Assembly: GCF_000337335.1 (NCBI RefSeq) | Contig: NZ_AOJN01000015.1 | Coordinates: forward strand, 1 to 64,000 | Direction: 5' to 3' | Length of the DNA: 64,000 nt | Source: Halorubrum distributum JCM 10118 | Lineage (GTDB): Archaea; Halobacteriota; Halobacteria; Halobacteriales; Haloferacaceae | Shown here: positions 25,684 to 34,775 of the stretch, in pieces | How the letters are laid out: each line of letters starts with the position of its first letter | How positions within the stretch are numbered: the first letter of the stretch is position 1 | Made by a program: the position numbers and the translations under genes | The notes under the pieces: generated by a model | Databases searched by the model: none | The model's input: only the letters and a program-made list of their open reading frames with translations | What the model was told of the DNA's origin: nothing

Positions 25684-26928
25684 TTACGTGAGCGTCCCGA
25701 CGCCGATGAGCCGCCAGCGCGCGCCGACGCGCCGGTTGATCGCTATCTGGGCGCCCGACTCGGCGCAGACGGGCCGCTTGAGGCTCACCTCGCACTCGCC
25801 GTCGCGCGCGCTCGTCACGGCGCCGACGGTCGTCGCCGTGCCGACCGTGAGCATCAGCGGCTCGCCGGTGCTGATCTCCTCGATGTCGCTCTCGCCGCTC
25901 TCGTCGTCCTCCTTCCCGACGACGCGGTCGAGGAGGTCGACTTTCATCTCGAACTCCTCGCGGGTCGGCGGGAGCGTCCCCGGCTCGCCCGCGACCTGCC
26001 CGGCGAGCGCGTCGCCCTTCGTCAGGCTGGGGTCGAGGCCGGTGCCGACGCCGAGCAGGCCGCCGGGGTGGGCGGTCTCGACGTCGCGGTTGCCCGCCTG
26101 AAGCGACCGGACGGTCGTCTCCAGGGGGCGCCACTCGGTCTGGCCCTCCTCGTCGACCTCGCGGCCCGGGCGGATCTCCAGCCCGTCGCCGACCGACAGC
26201 TCGCCGCTGACGAGCGAGCCGCCGACGACGCCGCCCTTGAGGTCCTCGGCGCTCGCGCCCGGTCGGTTGATGTCGAACGAGCGGGCCGCGTACATCCGGG
26301 CGCTCTCGCCCGGGTCGCGGTCCGGCGTCGGGATCTCCGTCTCGATGGCGTCGATGAGCAGGTCGAGGTTGACCTCCTGCTGGGCCGAGACGGGGACGAT
26401 CGGCGCGTCCTCCGCGACGGTGCCCTCGACGAACTCCTGAATCTGCTCGTAGTTGTCGACGGCGCGGTCGCGGTCGACCAGGTCGACCTTGTTCTGCGCG
26501 ATGACGATGTTCTCGATCCCGATGAGATCGAGCGCCATCAGGTGCTCCTCCGTCTGGGCCTGCGGGACGTCCTCCGTCGCGCTCACGACGAGGACCGCGC
26601 CGTCCATGATCGAGGCGCCCGAGAGCATCGTCGCCATCAGCGTCTCGTGGCCCGGGGCGTCGACGAACGACACCGTCCGGATCGGCTCGCTCTCGGAGCC
26701 GTCCTCGCACTCCTCATCGACGGTGTAACACTCGGGCGCGTCGACGCCGGGGCAGCGTCGGAACGTCGCGTCCGCGTACCCCAGCCGGATCGAGATGCCG
26801 CGCTTCATTTCCTCGCTGTGCTGGTCGGTCCACGAGCCGGACAACGCCTGTACCAGCGTGGTCTTCCCGTGGTCGACGTGACCGACGAGACCGATGTTCA
26901 CCTCCGGTTGTGTGTTGGCTTCAGTCAC
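25684..26928 (-). CDS. eif2g: Translation initiation factor aIF2 gamma
   Basis: The GTPase subunit of aIF2 carries initiator Met-tRNA to the small ribosomal subunit. The 414-residue length is normal. The GTPase motifs are GHVDHGKT at 16-23, DAPGH near 92-96 and NKVD near 146-149. Domains II and III are beta barrels. The cysteines in [20 protein letters not shown] (about 57-76) are the remains of the family's zinc knuckle. The start is GTG 26928, decided by a clear Shine-Dalgarno GGAGGT six bases upstream. It heads the PIN-rpo7-spt4-DUF359 gene string. Confidence 0.95.
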   Translation of the reverse strand: MTEANTQPEVNIGLVGHVDHGKTTLVQALSGSWTDQHSEEMKRGISIRLGYADATFRRCPGVDAPECYTVDEECEDGSESEPIRTVSFVDAPGHETLMATMLSGASIMDGAVLVVSATEDVPQAQTEEHLMALDLIGIENIVIAQNKVDLVDRDRAVDNYEQIQEFVEGTVAEDAPIVPVSAQQEVNLDLLIDAIETEIPTPDRDPGESARMYAARSFDINRPGASAEDLKGGVVGGSLVSGELSVGDGLEIRPGREVDEEGQTEWRPLETTVRSLQAGNRDVETAHPGGLLGVGTGLDPSLTKGDALAGQVAGEPGTLPPTREEFEMKVDLLDRVVGKEDDESGESDIEEISTGEPLMLTVGTATTVGAVTSARDGECEVSLKRPVCAESGAQIAINRRVGARWRLIGVGTLT

Positions 26929-26934
26929 TGTTGG

Positions 26935-26940
26935 ACCTCC
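26935..26940 (-). promoter_or_regulatory. Shine-Dalgarno site of aIF2 gamma
   Basis: GGAGGT on the minus strand lies 6 nt before the GTG start. Most genes in this window are leaderless, so this transcript probably has a 5' UTR. TATA-like boxes on the minus strand near 26977-26985 and 26990-26998 would allow that. Confidence 0.7.
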
Positions 26941-27086
26941 TAACGGAGTAGTCTTACCCGAATTTCGCCCCGTGCGAGTGATAAAGTTGCTGTTATAGTG
27001 GCGTCAGCCCGCGTGACAGCTTCCGGTGGAGGGCCGACCTCGACGGCGAAGTAATATATAAATAAACGAACCCGGGCGGCGTGGCC

Positions 27087-27507
27087 GTTTATAAATAGTG
27101 CCGCGGTGCGGTGGCGTCGCCGGCGGCTACGCCGCCGGCTGCCAGAGGCGCGTCGCGCCTCCCTGCGTGCCTGCGAGCGGCCGGAGCGAAGCGGAGGCCG
27201 CGAGACAGCACGCGCGAGGGACGCGGTGAGCGAGGGCGACCGGAGGGAGCCCGAGCGAACCGCGAGGCTGGGGAGGCGTGAGGTGCTGTGCGGTGCGGGG
27301 CGGGACTCAAAGGGGCAGCCGTGGGGCGGGCGCAGGCGACGCAAGCACTGGAGGGAGCGAACGCAGTGAGCGACCGAAGCGCGCAGCGAGCGTGCGCCCG
27401 CCCCACGGCTGGGGCTTTGGAAGAGTTCTCCGCGGTGGCGACGACGTACAGCCGAGCAGCCGGAACTTCGACGGTATCGCTCGCATCACAGCCGGAATGG
27501 TTTATAA
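27087..27507 (+). repeat. Structured intergenic element, copy 2 (with two inserted hairpins)
   Basis: GTTTATAA (27087-27094) precedes the element. Two extra perfect hairpins, 27119-27127 with 27131-27139 and 27145-27151 with 27155-27161, are inserted before P1. P1 is GCGTGC 27165-27170 with GCACGC 27208-27213, enclosing GCGGCC 27177-27182 with GGCCGC 27196-27201. P2 is CGCGGT 27222-27227 with ACCGCG 27259-27264. P3 is a 19-bp perfect stem, 27316-27334 with 27393-27411, flanked by the GGG/GGG loop (27313-27315, 27412-27414) and AAAG/CTTT (27309-27312, 27415-27418). A degenerate downstream unit ends at TTTATAA 27501-27507. It occupies the divergent gap between aIF2 gamma and the DUF5810 gene. 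The remaining bases (26941-27086, 27508-27574) hold only promoter-like A/T boxes. Confidence 0.85.
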
Positions 27508-27574
27508 ACAAACATCACCGGCTCCGACAACGTTCGACGCCGATTTACGCCTCACGGGTCAATACAGACGTATA

Positions 27575-28033
27575 ATGGGATACGCGTGCCCCGTCTGCGA
27601 CACCCCGCAGCGCGACGGCGAACACCTCGCGCACCACCTCGCGTTCACGGCGATGCTCCACGGCGGCGACCACGCCGACTGGCTCGACGAGCGCGTCGAC
27701 GACTGGAGCGAGCGAGAGCCCGCGGAGCTCGCCGCCGAGGTGACGCCGCACGCCGCCGCCGCCGAGTACGAGGAGGTGTTCGAGGACACCGTCCCGCGCG
27801 GCCGCCCGGACGTGGGAATGGGTTCGGGCGGGGACGCGGACTCGCCCGGCCACGATCACGCGCACGACCACGATCACTCCGACTCCTCACCCGGGGCCGG
27901 CGTCCCGGACCCCGAATCCGTCGACGACCCCGAGGTCGCCGAGGCGCTGCGCGAGGCGCGCGAGATGACTCGGGAAGCGCGAGACGAGCCGAGCGGCGAC
28001 GACCGCGACACCGACGCCGATACCGACGCGTAG
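27575..28033 (+). CDS. DUF5810-like zinc protein
   Basis: The protein has 152 residues. The start MGYACPVCDTPQRDGEHLAHH provides a CxxC...HxxxHH zinc-finger pattern. The middle is helical and the C-terminal third is His/Asp-rich (GHDHAHDHDH, about 88-97) and then acidic. The haloarchaeal family I recall is DUF5810, commonly beside DUF5809 as here. Function is unknown. The His/Asp stretch could bind metal. ATG 27575 has a GATTTACG box about 27-34 nt upstream. The open frame to 27278 runs into the repeat element and is not coding. Confidence 0.8.
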   Translation: MGYACPVCDTPQRDGEHLAHHLAFTAMLHGGDHADWLDERVDDWSEREPAELAAEVTPHAAAAEYEEVFEDTVPRGRPDVGMGSGGDADSPGHDHAHDHDHSDSSPGAGVPDPESVDDPEVAEALREAREMTREARDEPSGDDRDTDADTDA

Positions 28034-28069
28034 CGGAACGCCCTTCCCCGCCCCCGGCCAACCGCGCGT

Positions 28070-28507
28070 ATGGAGACCAGAGGCACGTTCGCTCCGGAGA
28101 CCCGCGCCGACGCGCTCGAACGGTACGAGGAGGTCGGGCCGGTCGCGCAGGTGGTCGTCCGCGAGGCGACCAAGGCGATGTCGTTCGACGCCGACGAGTA
28201 CGACGAGCGCGTCACGCCCGAGGTGATCCGGACCGCCCGCGACGCGACGTTCGCGGAGCTGCTCGCGGTCCACGTCGGCGAGGGCGACGAGTTCGACGAG
28301 TGGCTCGCGGACAGCGAGTTCGACGACGATGACGTGGTCCGGATCGGCTCCGACAACGTCGACAACGTCGTCTGGCACCCGGTTCCCTTCGCGGAGACGG
28401 TGATCGCGGCGACGTACCAGGAGGAACCGGACGCGGCGGCCAGCACCCTCCGGCGCAACGCCTTCGGGCGCGTCTACCGCGAGGAGTTCTACGAGTCGGG
28501 GCGATAG
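28070..28507 (+). CDS. DUF5809-like protein
   Basis: The protein has 145 residues, is soluble and acidic, with predicted helices. METRGTFAPETRADALERYEEVGPVA at the start, and the long central segment leading to VVWHPVPFAETVIAATY, match what I recall of the DUF5809 family. It lies 36 bp after the DUF5810 gene on the same strand, and the two usually travel together in haloarchaea, suggesting a joint but unknown function. Confidence 0.8.
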   Translation: METRGTFAPETRADALERYEEVGPVAQVVVREATKAMSFDADEYDERVTPEVIRTARDATFAELLAVHVGEGDEFDEWLADSEFDDDDVVRIGSDNVDNVVWHPVPFAETVIAATYQEEPDAAASTLRRNAFGRVYREEFYESGR

Positions 28508-28611
28508 GCGCGCCATCGAGAAACGGCGGACTGGGGGCTCGCGAAGCGAACGAAACCGAAGAATCGGACCGCGAGCGTCGCCGTCGGCGACGCGGCAGGT
28601 GGTTCTGTTCT

Positions 28612-28878
28612 CTACAGGCGACCGACGTTCTCGACCGCGACGGACTCGACCTCCTCGACCTGCGAGAACGCCTCCTCGACGGCCTCCGTGCCGCCCGCGC
28701 CGTCGGGGACGATGACGGTCGGCAGGAGCGCGACCAGCCCGAACGCGACGTCGTCGCGCTCGAAGCCGCGGATCTTCGCGCCCTCGGGGAGGACCTCCTC
28801 GAGGCGGTCCTGGAGGTCGTCGAGGTCGACGTCGGGGCTGTTCGGCATGACCTTGATCTTGGCGGCGACGTCGCCCAT
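28612..28878 (-). CDS. ef1b: Translation elongation factor aEF1-beta
   Basis: The 88-residue protein is the nucleotide-exchange factor for aEF1-alpha and has only the catalytic C-terminal domain, as in other archaea. [22 protein letters not shown] starts it, the central segment is [21 protein letters not shown], and [15 protein letters not shown] ends it. It begins one base after the stop of the zinc microprotein gene, so the two form one operon. Confidence 0.94.
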   Translation of the reverse strand: MGDVAAKIKVMPNSPDVDLDDLQDRLEEVLPEGAKIRGFERDDVAFGLVALLPTVIVPDGAGGTEAVEEAFSQVEEVESVAVENVGRL

Positions 28879-28879
28879 C

Positions 28880-29059
28880 TTACGGCCCCCGGAAGCCGCA
28901 GTCGTGGCACTCGTAGAGATTGCTCTGCTTCCGGCACTTCGAGCACCGGTAGATGGTGGCGCCGCAGTCCGGGCAGGAGAACCGCGCGGCGTTCATGCCG
29001 GACACCTGTATCCCACAGGAGACGCACTGCGGGGTCGCTTGAGAGTCGCTCTGGCTCAT
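28880..29059 (-). CDS. 59-residue double zinc-ribbon protein (HVO_2753-like)
   Basis: The protein has 59 residues and four Cys pairs: CVSC (12-15), CPDC (29-32), CSKC (38-41) and CHDC (50-53). That gives two zinc sites. The terminal [14 protein letters not shown] is very characteristic. It closely resembles the Haloferax volcanii microprotein HVO_2753, a two-zinc protein linked to swarming and biofilm formation and encoded with ef1b. Placement one base before ef1b supports this. Zinc ribbons of this kind also bind RNA in translation proteins, so a translation role is possible. Confidence 0.88.
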   Translation of the reverse strand: MSQSDSQATPQCVSCGIQVSGMNAARFSCPDCGATIYRCSKCRKQSNLYECHDCGFRGP

Positions 29060-29192
29060 ACACGTACCTACCGGCGGCGACTTTTAACCGTTGTTCTTTT
29101 CACCGGAACGCGCCGTGCGCCCCGGTACCGTGCCGCTCGACCGAGGCGCTCCCGGCGGTCCGCGGGCCCCGCGGCGGCGCCGCTCCCGCCGG

Positions 29193-30428
29193 TCACCCGA
29201 CCATCAGCGGGCCGATGAGCACGCCCATCAGGTGGACGCGCCGCGCTCCGACGCGCGGGGGGAAGAGGCCCAGCGCGCCCGCGACGAGGAGGACGCCGAC
29301 GCCGAACGCCCCGGCGAACGCGTACGACACGAGCCCGAGCAGCCCCAACACGCCGACCGAGAGCCGGGTGTAATCGGCGTTGCCGACGATCCGGAGGTAG
29401 GGGTCGCCGACGAGCACGACGAGGGCGAAGCCGAAGCACGCGGCGGTCGCGGCCGCGACGAGGAGCATCGGCAGCGCGAACGGCACGCCGGCCCGGTCGA
29501 TCGCGACGGTCACGCCCGTTCGCGGCGTTCCGAGGGCCACGAGCGCGAACAGCGCGAAGACGGTGTTCGCCGTGCTCGCGCCGCTCGTCGCCACGACGAA
29601 CCCGCGGTCGGCCGACGCGCGCGGCACCGCGGGCATCGCGGCGACGGCGGCGATGGCGGCCGACACGCCCGGCACGTAGCCGACCACCGCGCCGGCGAGC
29701 GAGCCGGCGCCCGCGCTCGTCCCGAGGTCGCGCGCCCGCATCGCGACCCGGGCGTCCGCCTGCGGCGGGACGCCCTCGCCGCCGAGCGCGTCGACGAGGA
29801 CCGGCACGCCGAACAGCCCGGCGAAGAGCGGCGCGAGGACGCCCCCGGTCGACAGCGGCGCCGCGGGGTCGGCGTCGAGCGTCGCGAAGCCGAGCGCGGC
29901 GCTCGCGAGGAACGCGAGCAGCCCGCCGACCGCTGCCCGGCGCGACGACTCGGTGAGGACGAGCAGGGCGACGACGCCCCCGAGCAGCAGCGGCAGGTGC
30001 GCGCGCAGCGCCGGGTACCACCGCACCATCAGCCACGTGATCGGGACCGCGAGCGGCACCGCGAGCGCGACCGCCAGCCCGGAGCCGACCGCGGAGAGGC
30101 GGAGCGCCTCGCGACCGCGACCGGCGATCACCAAGCGGTGGCCGGGGAGCGCGGCGACCGCGGTCGCGGCGTCGGGCACGCCGAGCGCGAGCGCGGGGAC
30201 GATATCCAGAAACGAGTGGACCACGCCGGCGCCGAGCATCGCGACACCGACGAACAGCGGGTCGGCCGGCACCGAAGGGGCGAACCCGGCGAGGAGCAGC
30301 GCGAAGTTGTTGGCGTGGAGTCCCGGCACCAGCCCGCTCGCGGTCCCGAGCGCGACCCCGCCGAGCAGGAACGCGAGCGCGCCCGCAGCGAACGTCGGGT
30401 CGACCACCGGCCGCACGAGCGCGTCCAT
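29193..30428 (-). CDS. TctA-like membrane transporter
   Basis: The protein has 411 residues with about 10-12 hydrophobic segments. The GTASGLVPGLHANNFALLLAGF region near 27-49 and the internally related GSLAGAVVGYVPGVSAAIAAV near 243-263 are paired glycine/proline motifs of the tripartite tricarboxylate transporter TctA fold. TctA normally works with TctB and a binding protein TctC. Neither is beside it, and the archaeal single-protein branch may act alone. The substrate is unknown. A TTAAG box lies about 27-34 nt before ATG 30428. Confidence 0.85.
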   Translation of the reverse strand: MDALVRPVVDPTFAAGALAFLLGGVALGTASGLVPGLHANNFALLLAGFAPSVPADPLFVGVAMLGAGVVHSFLDIVPALALGVPDAATAVAALPGHRLVIAGRGREALRLSAVGSGLAVALAVPLAVPITWLMVRWYPALRAHLPLLLGGVVALLVLTESSRRAAVGGLLAFLASAALGFATLDADPAAPLSTGGVLAPLFAGLFGVPVLVDALGGEGVPPQADARVAMRARDLGTSAGAGSLAGAVVGYVPGVSAAIAAVAAMPAVPRASADRGFVVATSGASTANTVFALFALVALGTPRTGVTVAIDRAGVPFALPMLLVAAATAACFGFALVVLVGDPYLRIVGNADYTRLSVGVLGLLGLVSYAFAGAFGVGVLLVAGALGLFPPRVGARRVHLMGVLIGPLMVG

Positions 30429-30512
30429 CGAGGTGGGATGGCCGCGGCTCCGGACTTAACGTGTCGGGCGGCCGCGACCCTCCGCAGAACCAGTACGATT
30501 CGGACCGAGCGG

Positions 30513-30707
30513 TCAGGCGTGCTTCGCCGCCTGCGCCTTCTTCTGGGTGACGTAGCCGGCAATCCGGTTCCGGACGCCCTTCGACTCGACTGTCGTCAGG
30601 GCCGTGACGCTCTCCTTGTTCGTCTCGAAGTCCGTGTTGAACGAGTCGGGATACCGCTCCAGCAGGGCGTTCCCGAGCTGTTTGATGTACTTGGGTTTGA
30701 TGGCCAT
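30513..30707 (-). CDS. rps17e: 30S ribosomal protein S17e
   Basis: The 64-residue small-subunit protein starts MAIKPKYIKQLGNALLERYPDSF, and FNTDFETNKESVTALTTVESKGVRNRIAGYVT includes the S17e signature. Length is normal for archaea. A TTTTAG box (minus strand, near 30735) stands about 28 nt before ATG 30707. Confidence 0.95.
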   Translation of the reverse strand: MAIKPKYIKQLGNALLERYPDSFNTDFETNKESVTALTTVESKGVRNRIAGYVTQKKAQAAKHA

Positions 30708-30798
30708 ACCGAGCGGTACCGGCGGCCCGAACTAAAAGGGTTCGTTCCGCCGCGAGCGGCCGCGAGCCGGAGGCGCGGCGGGGTTCGTTTCCTCTCCG

Positions 30799-31482
30799 TC
30801 ACGCCTCGTCCGCGCGCTCGCGCCACCCGGTCGCCTCGTCGATGCGCGCGAACGCCTCGCGCTCGGCCGGCCCGCCGCAGCGGTCGACCACGTCGGCGAA
30901 GTAGCGGAGGCGGTCGAGCAGCTCCCCGGTGTCGAACGCCGGCACGTCCAGCCGCGAGGCGGCCACCGTGGCGTCGACGACCGCGCCGAACCCCCGGTTG
31001 ACGGTCGGCACGCGCTCGCTCACGACCGCCGAGTCGACCGGCGACAGCTCCCACGTCCGAATCGTTGTGTCCCCATCGGTCTCGGCCGCGACCTCCTCGG
31101 CGTCGACCTCGACCCACGCGTCGGCGCTCGGGAGGACCGGATCGCCTGCCTCCCGCACGGTGAGCGCCGCGTCGACGAACGTCCGCGGGTCGACGGTGAA
31201 CTGGACCACGCCGCCCCCGCGCTCTTCGAAGTTCCGCCACGTGCGGGTGCGCCCGTAGGTGCGCGCGATGACTGGACTGTCAGGCTCGCCGTCCGCGTCC
31301 GTCTCGGGCGCGTGGAGTCCCAGCGCCGCGACGTTCCACCGGCCGTTCGGGCCGAGCGTCGTCACCACCGACTCGGTGACGCCGCGGAGCGGGACCGGCC
31401 AGCCGTCGGGAGCGACGCCCTCGAACCCTCTCGGCTCGTCGCGCCCGCCACCTTCGTCGCTCCCGTCGCCCTCTTGGCTCAC
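30799..31482 (-). CDS. DUF447 family protein (possible flavin-binding split barrel)
   Basis: The protein has 227 residues. GVTESVVTTLGPNGRWNVAALGLH (about 34-57) and RTWRNFEERGGGVVQFTVDP (about 80-98) are typical of DUF447, a family with a flavin-reductase-like split-barrel fold. The function is unproven. It is the last of four genes joined by GTGA overlaps after cofD; its GTG overlaps the CitG-like stop. In methanogens and methylotrophs DUF447 and CitG-like genes occur near genes for C1 cofactors. F420 or pterin chemistry is therefore possible here, by context only. Confidence 0.8.
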   Translation of the reverse strand: MSQEGDGSDEGGGRDEPRGFEGVAPDGWPVPLRGVTESVVTTLGPNGRWNVAALGLHAPETDADGEPDSPVIARTYGRTRTWRNFEERGGGVVQFTVDPRTFVDAALTVREAGDPVLPSADAWVEVDAEEVAAETDGDTTIRTWELSPVDSAVVSERVPTVNRGFGAVVDATVAASRLDVPAFDTGELLDRLRYFADVVDRCGGPAEREAFARIDEATGWRERADEA

Positions 31483-32459
31483 GGCGCCACCTCCGCGCCG
31501 CGCCGGAGCGCGACGAACAGCGCCGCGCAGGTGAGGTCGGCCGTCGTCCCGGGGTTGATCCCTTCTGAGATGAATCTCTCTGCCAGCGACTCCGCGGTGT
31601 CGAGGTCGGCGCCGTGGACCGCGTCGGTCGGGATCGCGTCGACGTCGCCGACGCCCCCCGGCCCCTCCGAGTCGACGCCGAGCAGCGCGGCCGCCCGCTC
31701 GCTCGCCTCGCGCGCCGCCTCCGCCCCCAGCGTCGACGCGACGAGCGTGTCGGGCTCCGCGGCGAGCAGCCCGAGGAACGCCCGCGCCGCCCTGTCGGCG
31801 AGCGGCCCCTCGTCGGTCAGGATCCACTCGGCCGCGCGGAACGTCCGCGGGAACCCCTCGGTCCACTCGGCGGCGTTGCGGTCGGCGACCCGGTCCGGGT
31901 CCGTCGGATCGACGGAGAGCGCCAGCACGTCCCGCAGGGTCGCCCGGCGCTCGCGGAGCGCGGGCTCGGCGTCGCTCCCGCGGCGCACGTCGAGGTCGTC
32001 CGCGCCCGGCGGCGGGTCGTCGACCGCGACGTCGACGGCCTCGAACGCGCGGTAGAACGCGACGGCGTCGTCTACGCTCGTCGCCCGACAGACCGCGTCG
32101 AGCGCGTCGGGCGAGAGCTCCCGGTCGGGGTCCGCGGCCGCCCGGACCAGCGGGACCAACAGCAGCAGGCAGCCGAACTGCGTGTTCGTGCCGGCGCGCG
32201 CGGCCATCCCTTCCACGGCGCGCACGAATGCGTCCCCGACCGATGGAGCGCCGGGGTCCGCCGCGCGTGCGGCCCGTTCGAGCCCCGGGCGCGCGCCGAC
32301 GGCGCCGCCGAGGAACGCCTCGAACCGCAGGTCGTCGAGGTCGCGGCGCCGGTCGACGTTCCCGGGCTTCGGCGTCCCGGCGACCTCGAGCAGGAGCGCG
32401 AGCGTCGCGTCGTCGACGGGGTCATCGGCCGCTTCCCCGCGTCGCCCGTCGCGGGTCAC
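31479..32459 (-). CDS. CitG-like triphosphoribosyl-dephospho-CoA synthase family protein
   Basis: The protein has 326 residues, soluble and mostly helical. LEVAGTPKPGNVDRRRDLDDLRFEAFL (about 24-50) is the nucleotide-binding start of the CitG family, and TNTQFGCLLLL (about 95-105) and ISEGINPGTTADLTCAALFV near the end are further family blocks. True CitG makes the prosthetic group of citrate lyase, but no citrate lyase gene is present, so archaeal homologues probably act on another nucleotide cofactor. GTG 32459 overlaps the upstream stop (GTGA). The family call is firm and the reaction is unknown. Confidence 0.85.
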   Translation of the reverse strand: MTRDGRRGEAADDPVDDATLALLLEVAGTPKPGNVDRRRDLDDLRFEAFLGGAVGARPGLERAARAADPGAPSVGDAFVRAVEGMAARAGTNTQFGCLLLLVPLVRAAADPDRELSPDALDAVCRATSVDDAVAFYRAFEAVDVAVDDPPPGADDLDVRRGSDAEPALRERRATLRDVLALSVDPTDPDRVADRNAAEWTEGFPRTFRAAEWILTDEGPLADRAARAFLGLLAAEPDTLVASTLGAEAAREASERAAALLGVDSEGPGGVGDVDAIPTDAVHGADLDTAESLAERFISEGINPGTTADLTCAALFVALRRGAEVAP

Positions 32460-33316
32460 GGCCTGACCTCCGGTTCGGGCCCGGTCTCGTCCTCGCGCCG
32501 GCGGAGCGTTCCCGCCCGCCACTCCTCGACCGCGTCCGCGACGCGCGCGAGGACGGGCGGGTCCTCCGTCGGGCGCCCGACGCTCACCGCGTCGGCCCCG
32601 TGTCCCGCGTACTCCGCGACCGTCTCGCGGCCCCGGACGCCGTTGTTGGCGACGAGCGTCAGGTCGGCGAGGTCGTCCGCCTCGCCGCCGGCGGGCGCCG
32701 CGTCGACCGCCGAAGCGAGATCCGCGACCACCGCTTCGGCGTCCATCGCGTCGACGTGGAGCCAGTCCGCGCCGGCCGCGGCGGCGCGCTCCGCGACGGC
32801 GACGAGGTCGACGCCGGGCACCTCGGCGCGGACCTTCACGCTCGTCGTCGCGCCCGTCCCGGCCGCGGCGGCGACGTACCGCGCGAGGCGTTCGGGCTCG
32901 CGGAGCAGCGACTCGCCGCAGCCGACCGCGCGCAGCTCCGGCTGCCGGCAGTGGGCGTTGACCTCGCAGACCGCGCCGCGGTCGGCGCAGACCTCGGCGA
33001 CCGCTCGAATCGGGTCCGGCGTCGCGCTCCGGACGTTGACCCCGGGACGGACCGGCGCGTCCGCGAGCGCGTCGAGCTGGTCGGCGACGAACGCGAGCGG
33101 GTCGGCCGGGAGGAACTCGGACCGGCCGCGCGCGACGAGATCGCGGGCCGCGGCGCGGCTGGCCGGGTCGAGCGCGACCCCGCCGAGCAGCGCGGCGTCG
33201 ACGTGCTCGGCCGCGTCGCGGGCCCACTCGGCGTCGGCGGCGCCGCTGAGGCTCGCGGCGACGAGGAACGGTTCCTCGTCCGCGGGCGCCTCGCTCCCGT
33301 CTGCGTTCCGCGTCAC
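32456..33316 (-). CDS. Dihydrouridine-synthase-like TIM barrel protein
   Basis: The protein has 286 residues and is shorter than tRNA-dihydrouridine synthases. [20 protein letters not shown] (about 118-137) carries the Cys-containing loop, [15 protein letters not shown] is the flavin-phosphate strand, and [16 protein letters not shown], then [11 protein letters not shown], closes the barrel. These match the Dus/dihydroorotate dehydrogenase superfamily. A separate tRNA-binding domain is not evident, and its place between cofD and citG-like genes argues for a small-molecule substrate. GTG 33316 overlaps the cofD stop. Confidence 0.75.
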   Translation of the reverse strand: MTRNADGSEAPADEEPFLVAASLSGAADAEWARDAAEHVDAALLGGVALDPASRAAARDLVARGRSEFLPADPLAFVADQLDALADAPVRPGVNVRSATPDPIRAVAEVCADRGAVCEVNAHCRQPELRAVGCGESLLREPERLARYVAAAAGTGATTSVKVRAEVPGVDLVAVAERAAAAGADWLHVDAMDAEAVVADLASAVDAAPAGGEADDLADLTLVANNGVRGRETVAEYAGHGADAVSVGRPTEDPPVLARVADAVEEWRAGTLRRREDETGPEPEVRP

Positions 33317-34350
33317 TCCGCGCCCTCCCGCGGCGGCGGCGCGTCCGCCGCGTCGTCCGTGACCGCCGCCAGCGCGCGCTCGCAGGCGCGGGCGACGCGC
33401 TCGGCGTCGTCCGCGTCGTCGATCCGCGTGTCGGTCCGCTCGACGTGTCGGTCGAGCTCGGTCGGATCGTCGTCGTCGAGGACGAAGGCGTCCGCGAAGG
33501 GATAGGCGTCGGCCACGCCCGCCGTCGAGGGCTCGCGGCCGACGCCGCGCATCAGGTCCGCGGCCGGCCCGGAGAAGACCTCGTCGCCGACGAACGGCGA
33601 GACGGCGACCACCGGCGTCTCCCGGAGCGCGCGCTCGAACCCGGGCAGCGCCAGCATCGGGCCGAGGCTCGTCACGGGGTTCGAGGGGCCGATCACGACC
33701 GGGTCCGTGAGGGCCTCGAACACGGCGTCGGTCGGCTCGGCGTCCTCGGCGCCGCGGAACTCCACGTCGGCGACCGGCGGCTCGCCGCGCCGCGCGACCC
33801 AGTACTCCTGGAAGTGGAGCGTCTCGCCGCCCTCGGTGTGGACCAGCGTCGCCACGGGGTCGTCCGACATCGGGAGGAGGTCGACGTCGAGGTCGAACGC
33901 GTCGGCGAGGGTCCGAATCGCCTCCGTGAGCGACTTCCCCTCGTCGAGCAGGCTCGTGCGCGTGAGGTGGACCGCGCGGTCGCGGTCGCCGATCTCCATG
34001 AACTCGCCGACCGCCGAGAACCGCCGCCACCGGGCGATCTCGCGGCCCGCGGTCTGCGCGGCGTCGTCGAGGTATCGGGGCGCCGTTCCGAGTCCGATCT
34101 CGTCGGCGAGCCGCCGCAGCTCCTCGTGGGTCGCGGTCGTGTCACCGTCGATCCCCCACCACGTCTCGCGGTCGAGGACGCCGCCGCCCGCGAACAGCAC
34201 CGTGTCGACGTCCGGGCAGACGAGGTGGCCGCCGAGCTCGACGTCGTCGCCCGTGTTGGCGACGACCGCGGTGTCGGCCGACTCGAACACCCGGGCCGCG
34301 CCGTCGAGGAGCTTCGGCGTGCCCGTCCCCCCGGCGAGGAAGGTTACCAT
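33313..34350 (-). CDS. cofD: 2-phospho-L-lactate transferase, coenzyme F420 biosynthesis
   Basis: CofD joins an activated three-carbon phosphoacid guanylate to Fo, giving F420-0. The 345-residue protein has the N-terminal [18 protein letters not shown] loop (2-19), VVANTGDD (29-36) and [19 protein letters not shown] (about 221-239) that define the family. F420 serves flavin-type hydride transfer in haloarchaea. The gene leads a four-gene operon with GTGA overlaps. The frame is open 312 nt beyond ATG 34350, but that stretch is the adjacent repeat element on its complement. Confidence 0.94.
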   Translation of the reverse strand: MVTFLAGGTGTPKLLDGAARVFESADTAVVANTGDDVELGGHLVCPDVDTVLFAGGGVLDRETWWGIDGDTTATHEELRRLADEIGLGTAPRYLDDAAQTAGREIARWRRFSAVGEFMEIGDRDRAVHLTRTSLLDEGKSLTEAIRTLADAFDLDVDLLPMSDDPVATLVHTEGGETLHFQEYWVARRGEPPVADVEFRGAEDAEPTDAVFEALTDPVVIGPSNPVTSLGPMLALPGFERALRETPVVAVSPFVGDEVFSGPAADLMRGVGREPSTAGVADAYPFADAFVLDDDDPTELDRHVERTDTRIDDADDAERVARACERALAAVTDDAADAPPPREGAE

Positions 34351-34399
34351 ACCGCCGCAAGGCGACCCCCGGATTTGTATCCTCGCCTCCGTGGTCGGC

Positions 34400-34650
34400 G
34401 CGTGCCTGCGAACGGCCGGAGCGAAGCGGAGGCCGTGAGGAGCACGCGCGAGGGACGCCGCGAGCGACCAGAGGGAGCGAGCGGCGAGGCTGGGGAGGCG
34501 TGAGGTGCTGTGCGGTCGCTGTCGGGCGGGACTCAAAGGGGCAGCCGCGAGGGCGAAGGCGCGGGAAGCAAGGACCGCAAGGAGCGAGTGAAACGAGCGA
34601 CTGAGGACCGCAGCGACCGCACCGAGTCCTCGCGGCTGGGGCTTTGGAGG
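34400..34650 (+). repeat. Structured intergenic element, copy 3
   Basis: An A/T box (ATTTGTAT, 34373-34380) lies 20-27 nt before P1: GCGTGC 34400-34405 with GCACGC 34442-34447, enclosing ACGGCC 34412-34417 with GGCCGT 34431-34436. That pair is a compensatory change against GCGGCC/GGCCGC in copies 2 and 4. P2 is CGCCGC 34456-34461 with GCGGCG 34481-34486. P3 is CAGCCGCGAGG 34542-34552 with CCTCGCGGCTG 34628-34638, with GGG/GGG (34539-34541, 34639-34641) and AAAG/CTTT (34535-34538, 34642-34645). No tandem unit follows. It is antisense to both flanking genes, between cofD's start and icd's end. Nothing else is seen in 34651-34775. Confidence 0.85.
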
Positions 34651-34775
34651 TGGTCGTCGCAATCACTTGAAAAAGCAGTTCGACGGAGTATCCTTGCTAG
34701 TCGACGCCGAGACGAGAGAAAAAATACCGAGACCGATCGGCCCGCGATCCGCCGAGAAACGCTCTTATACGTGCC

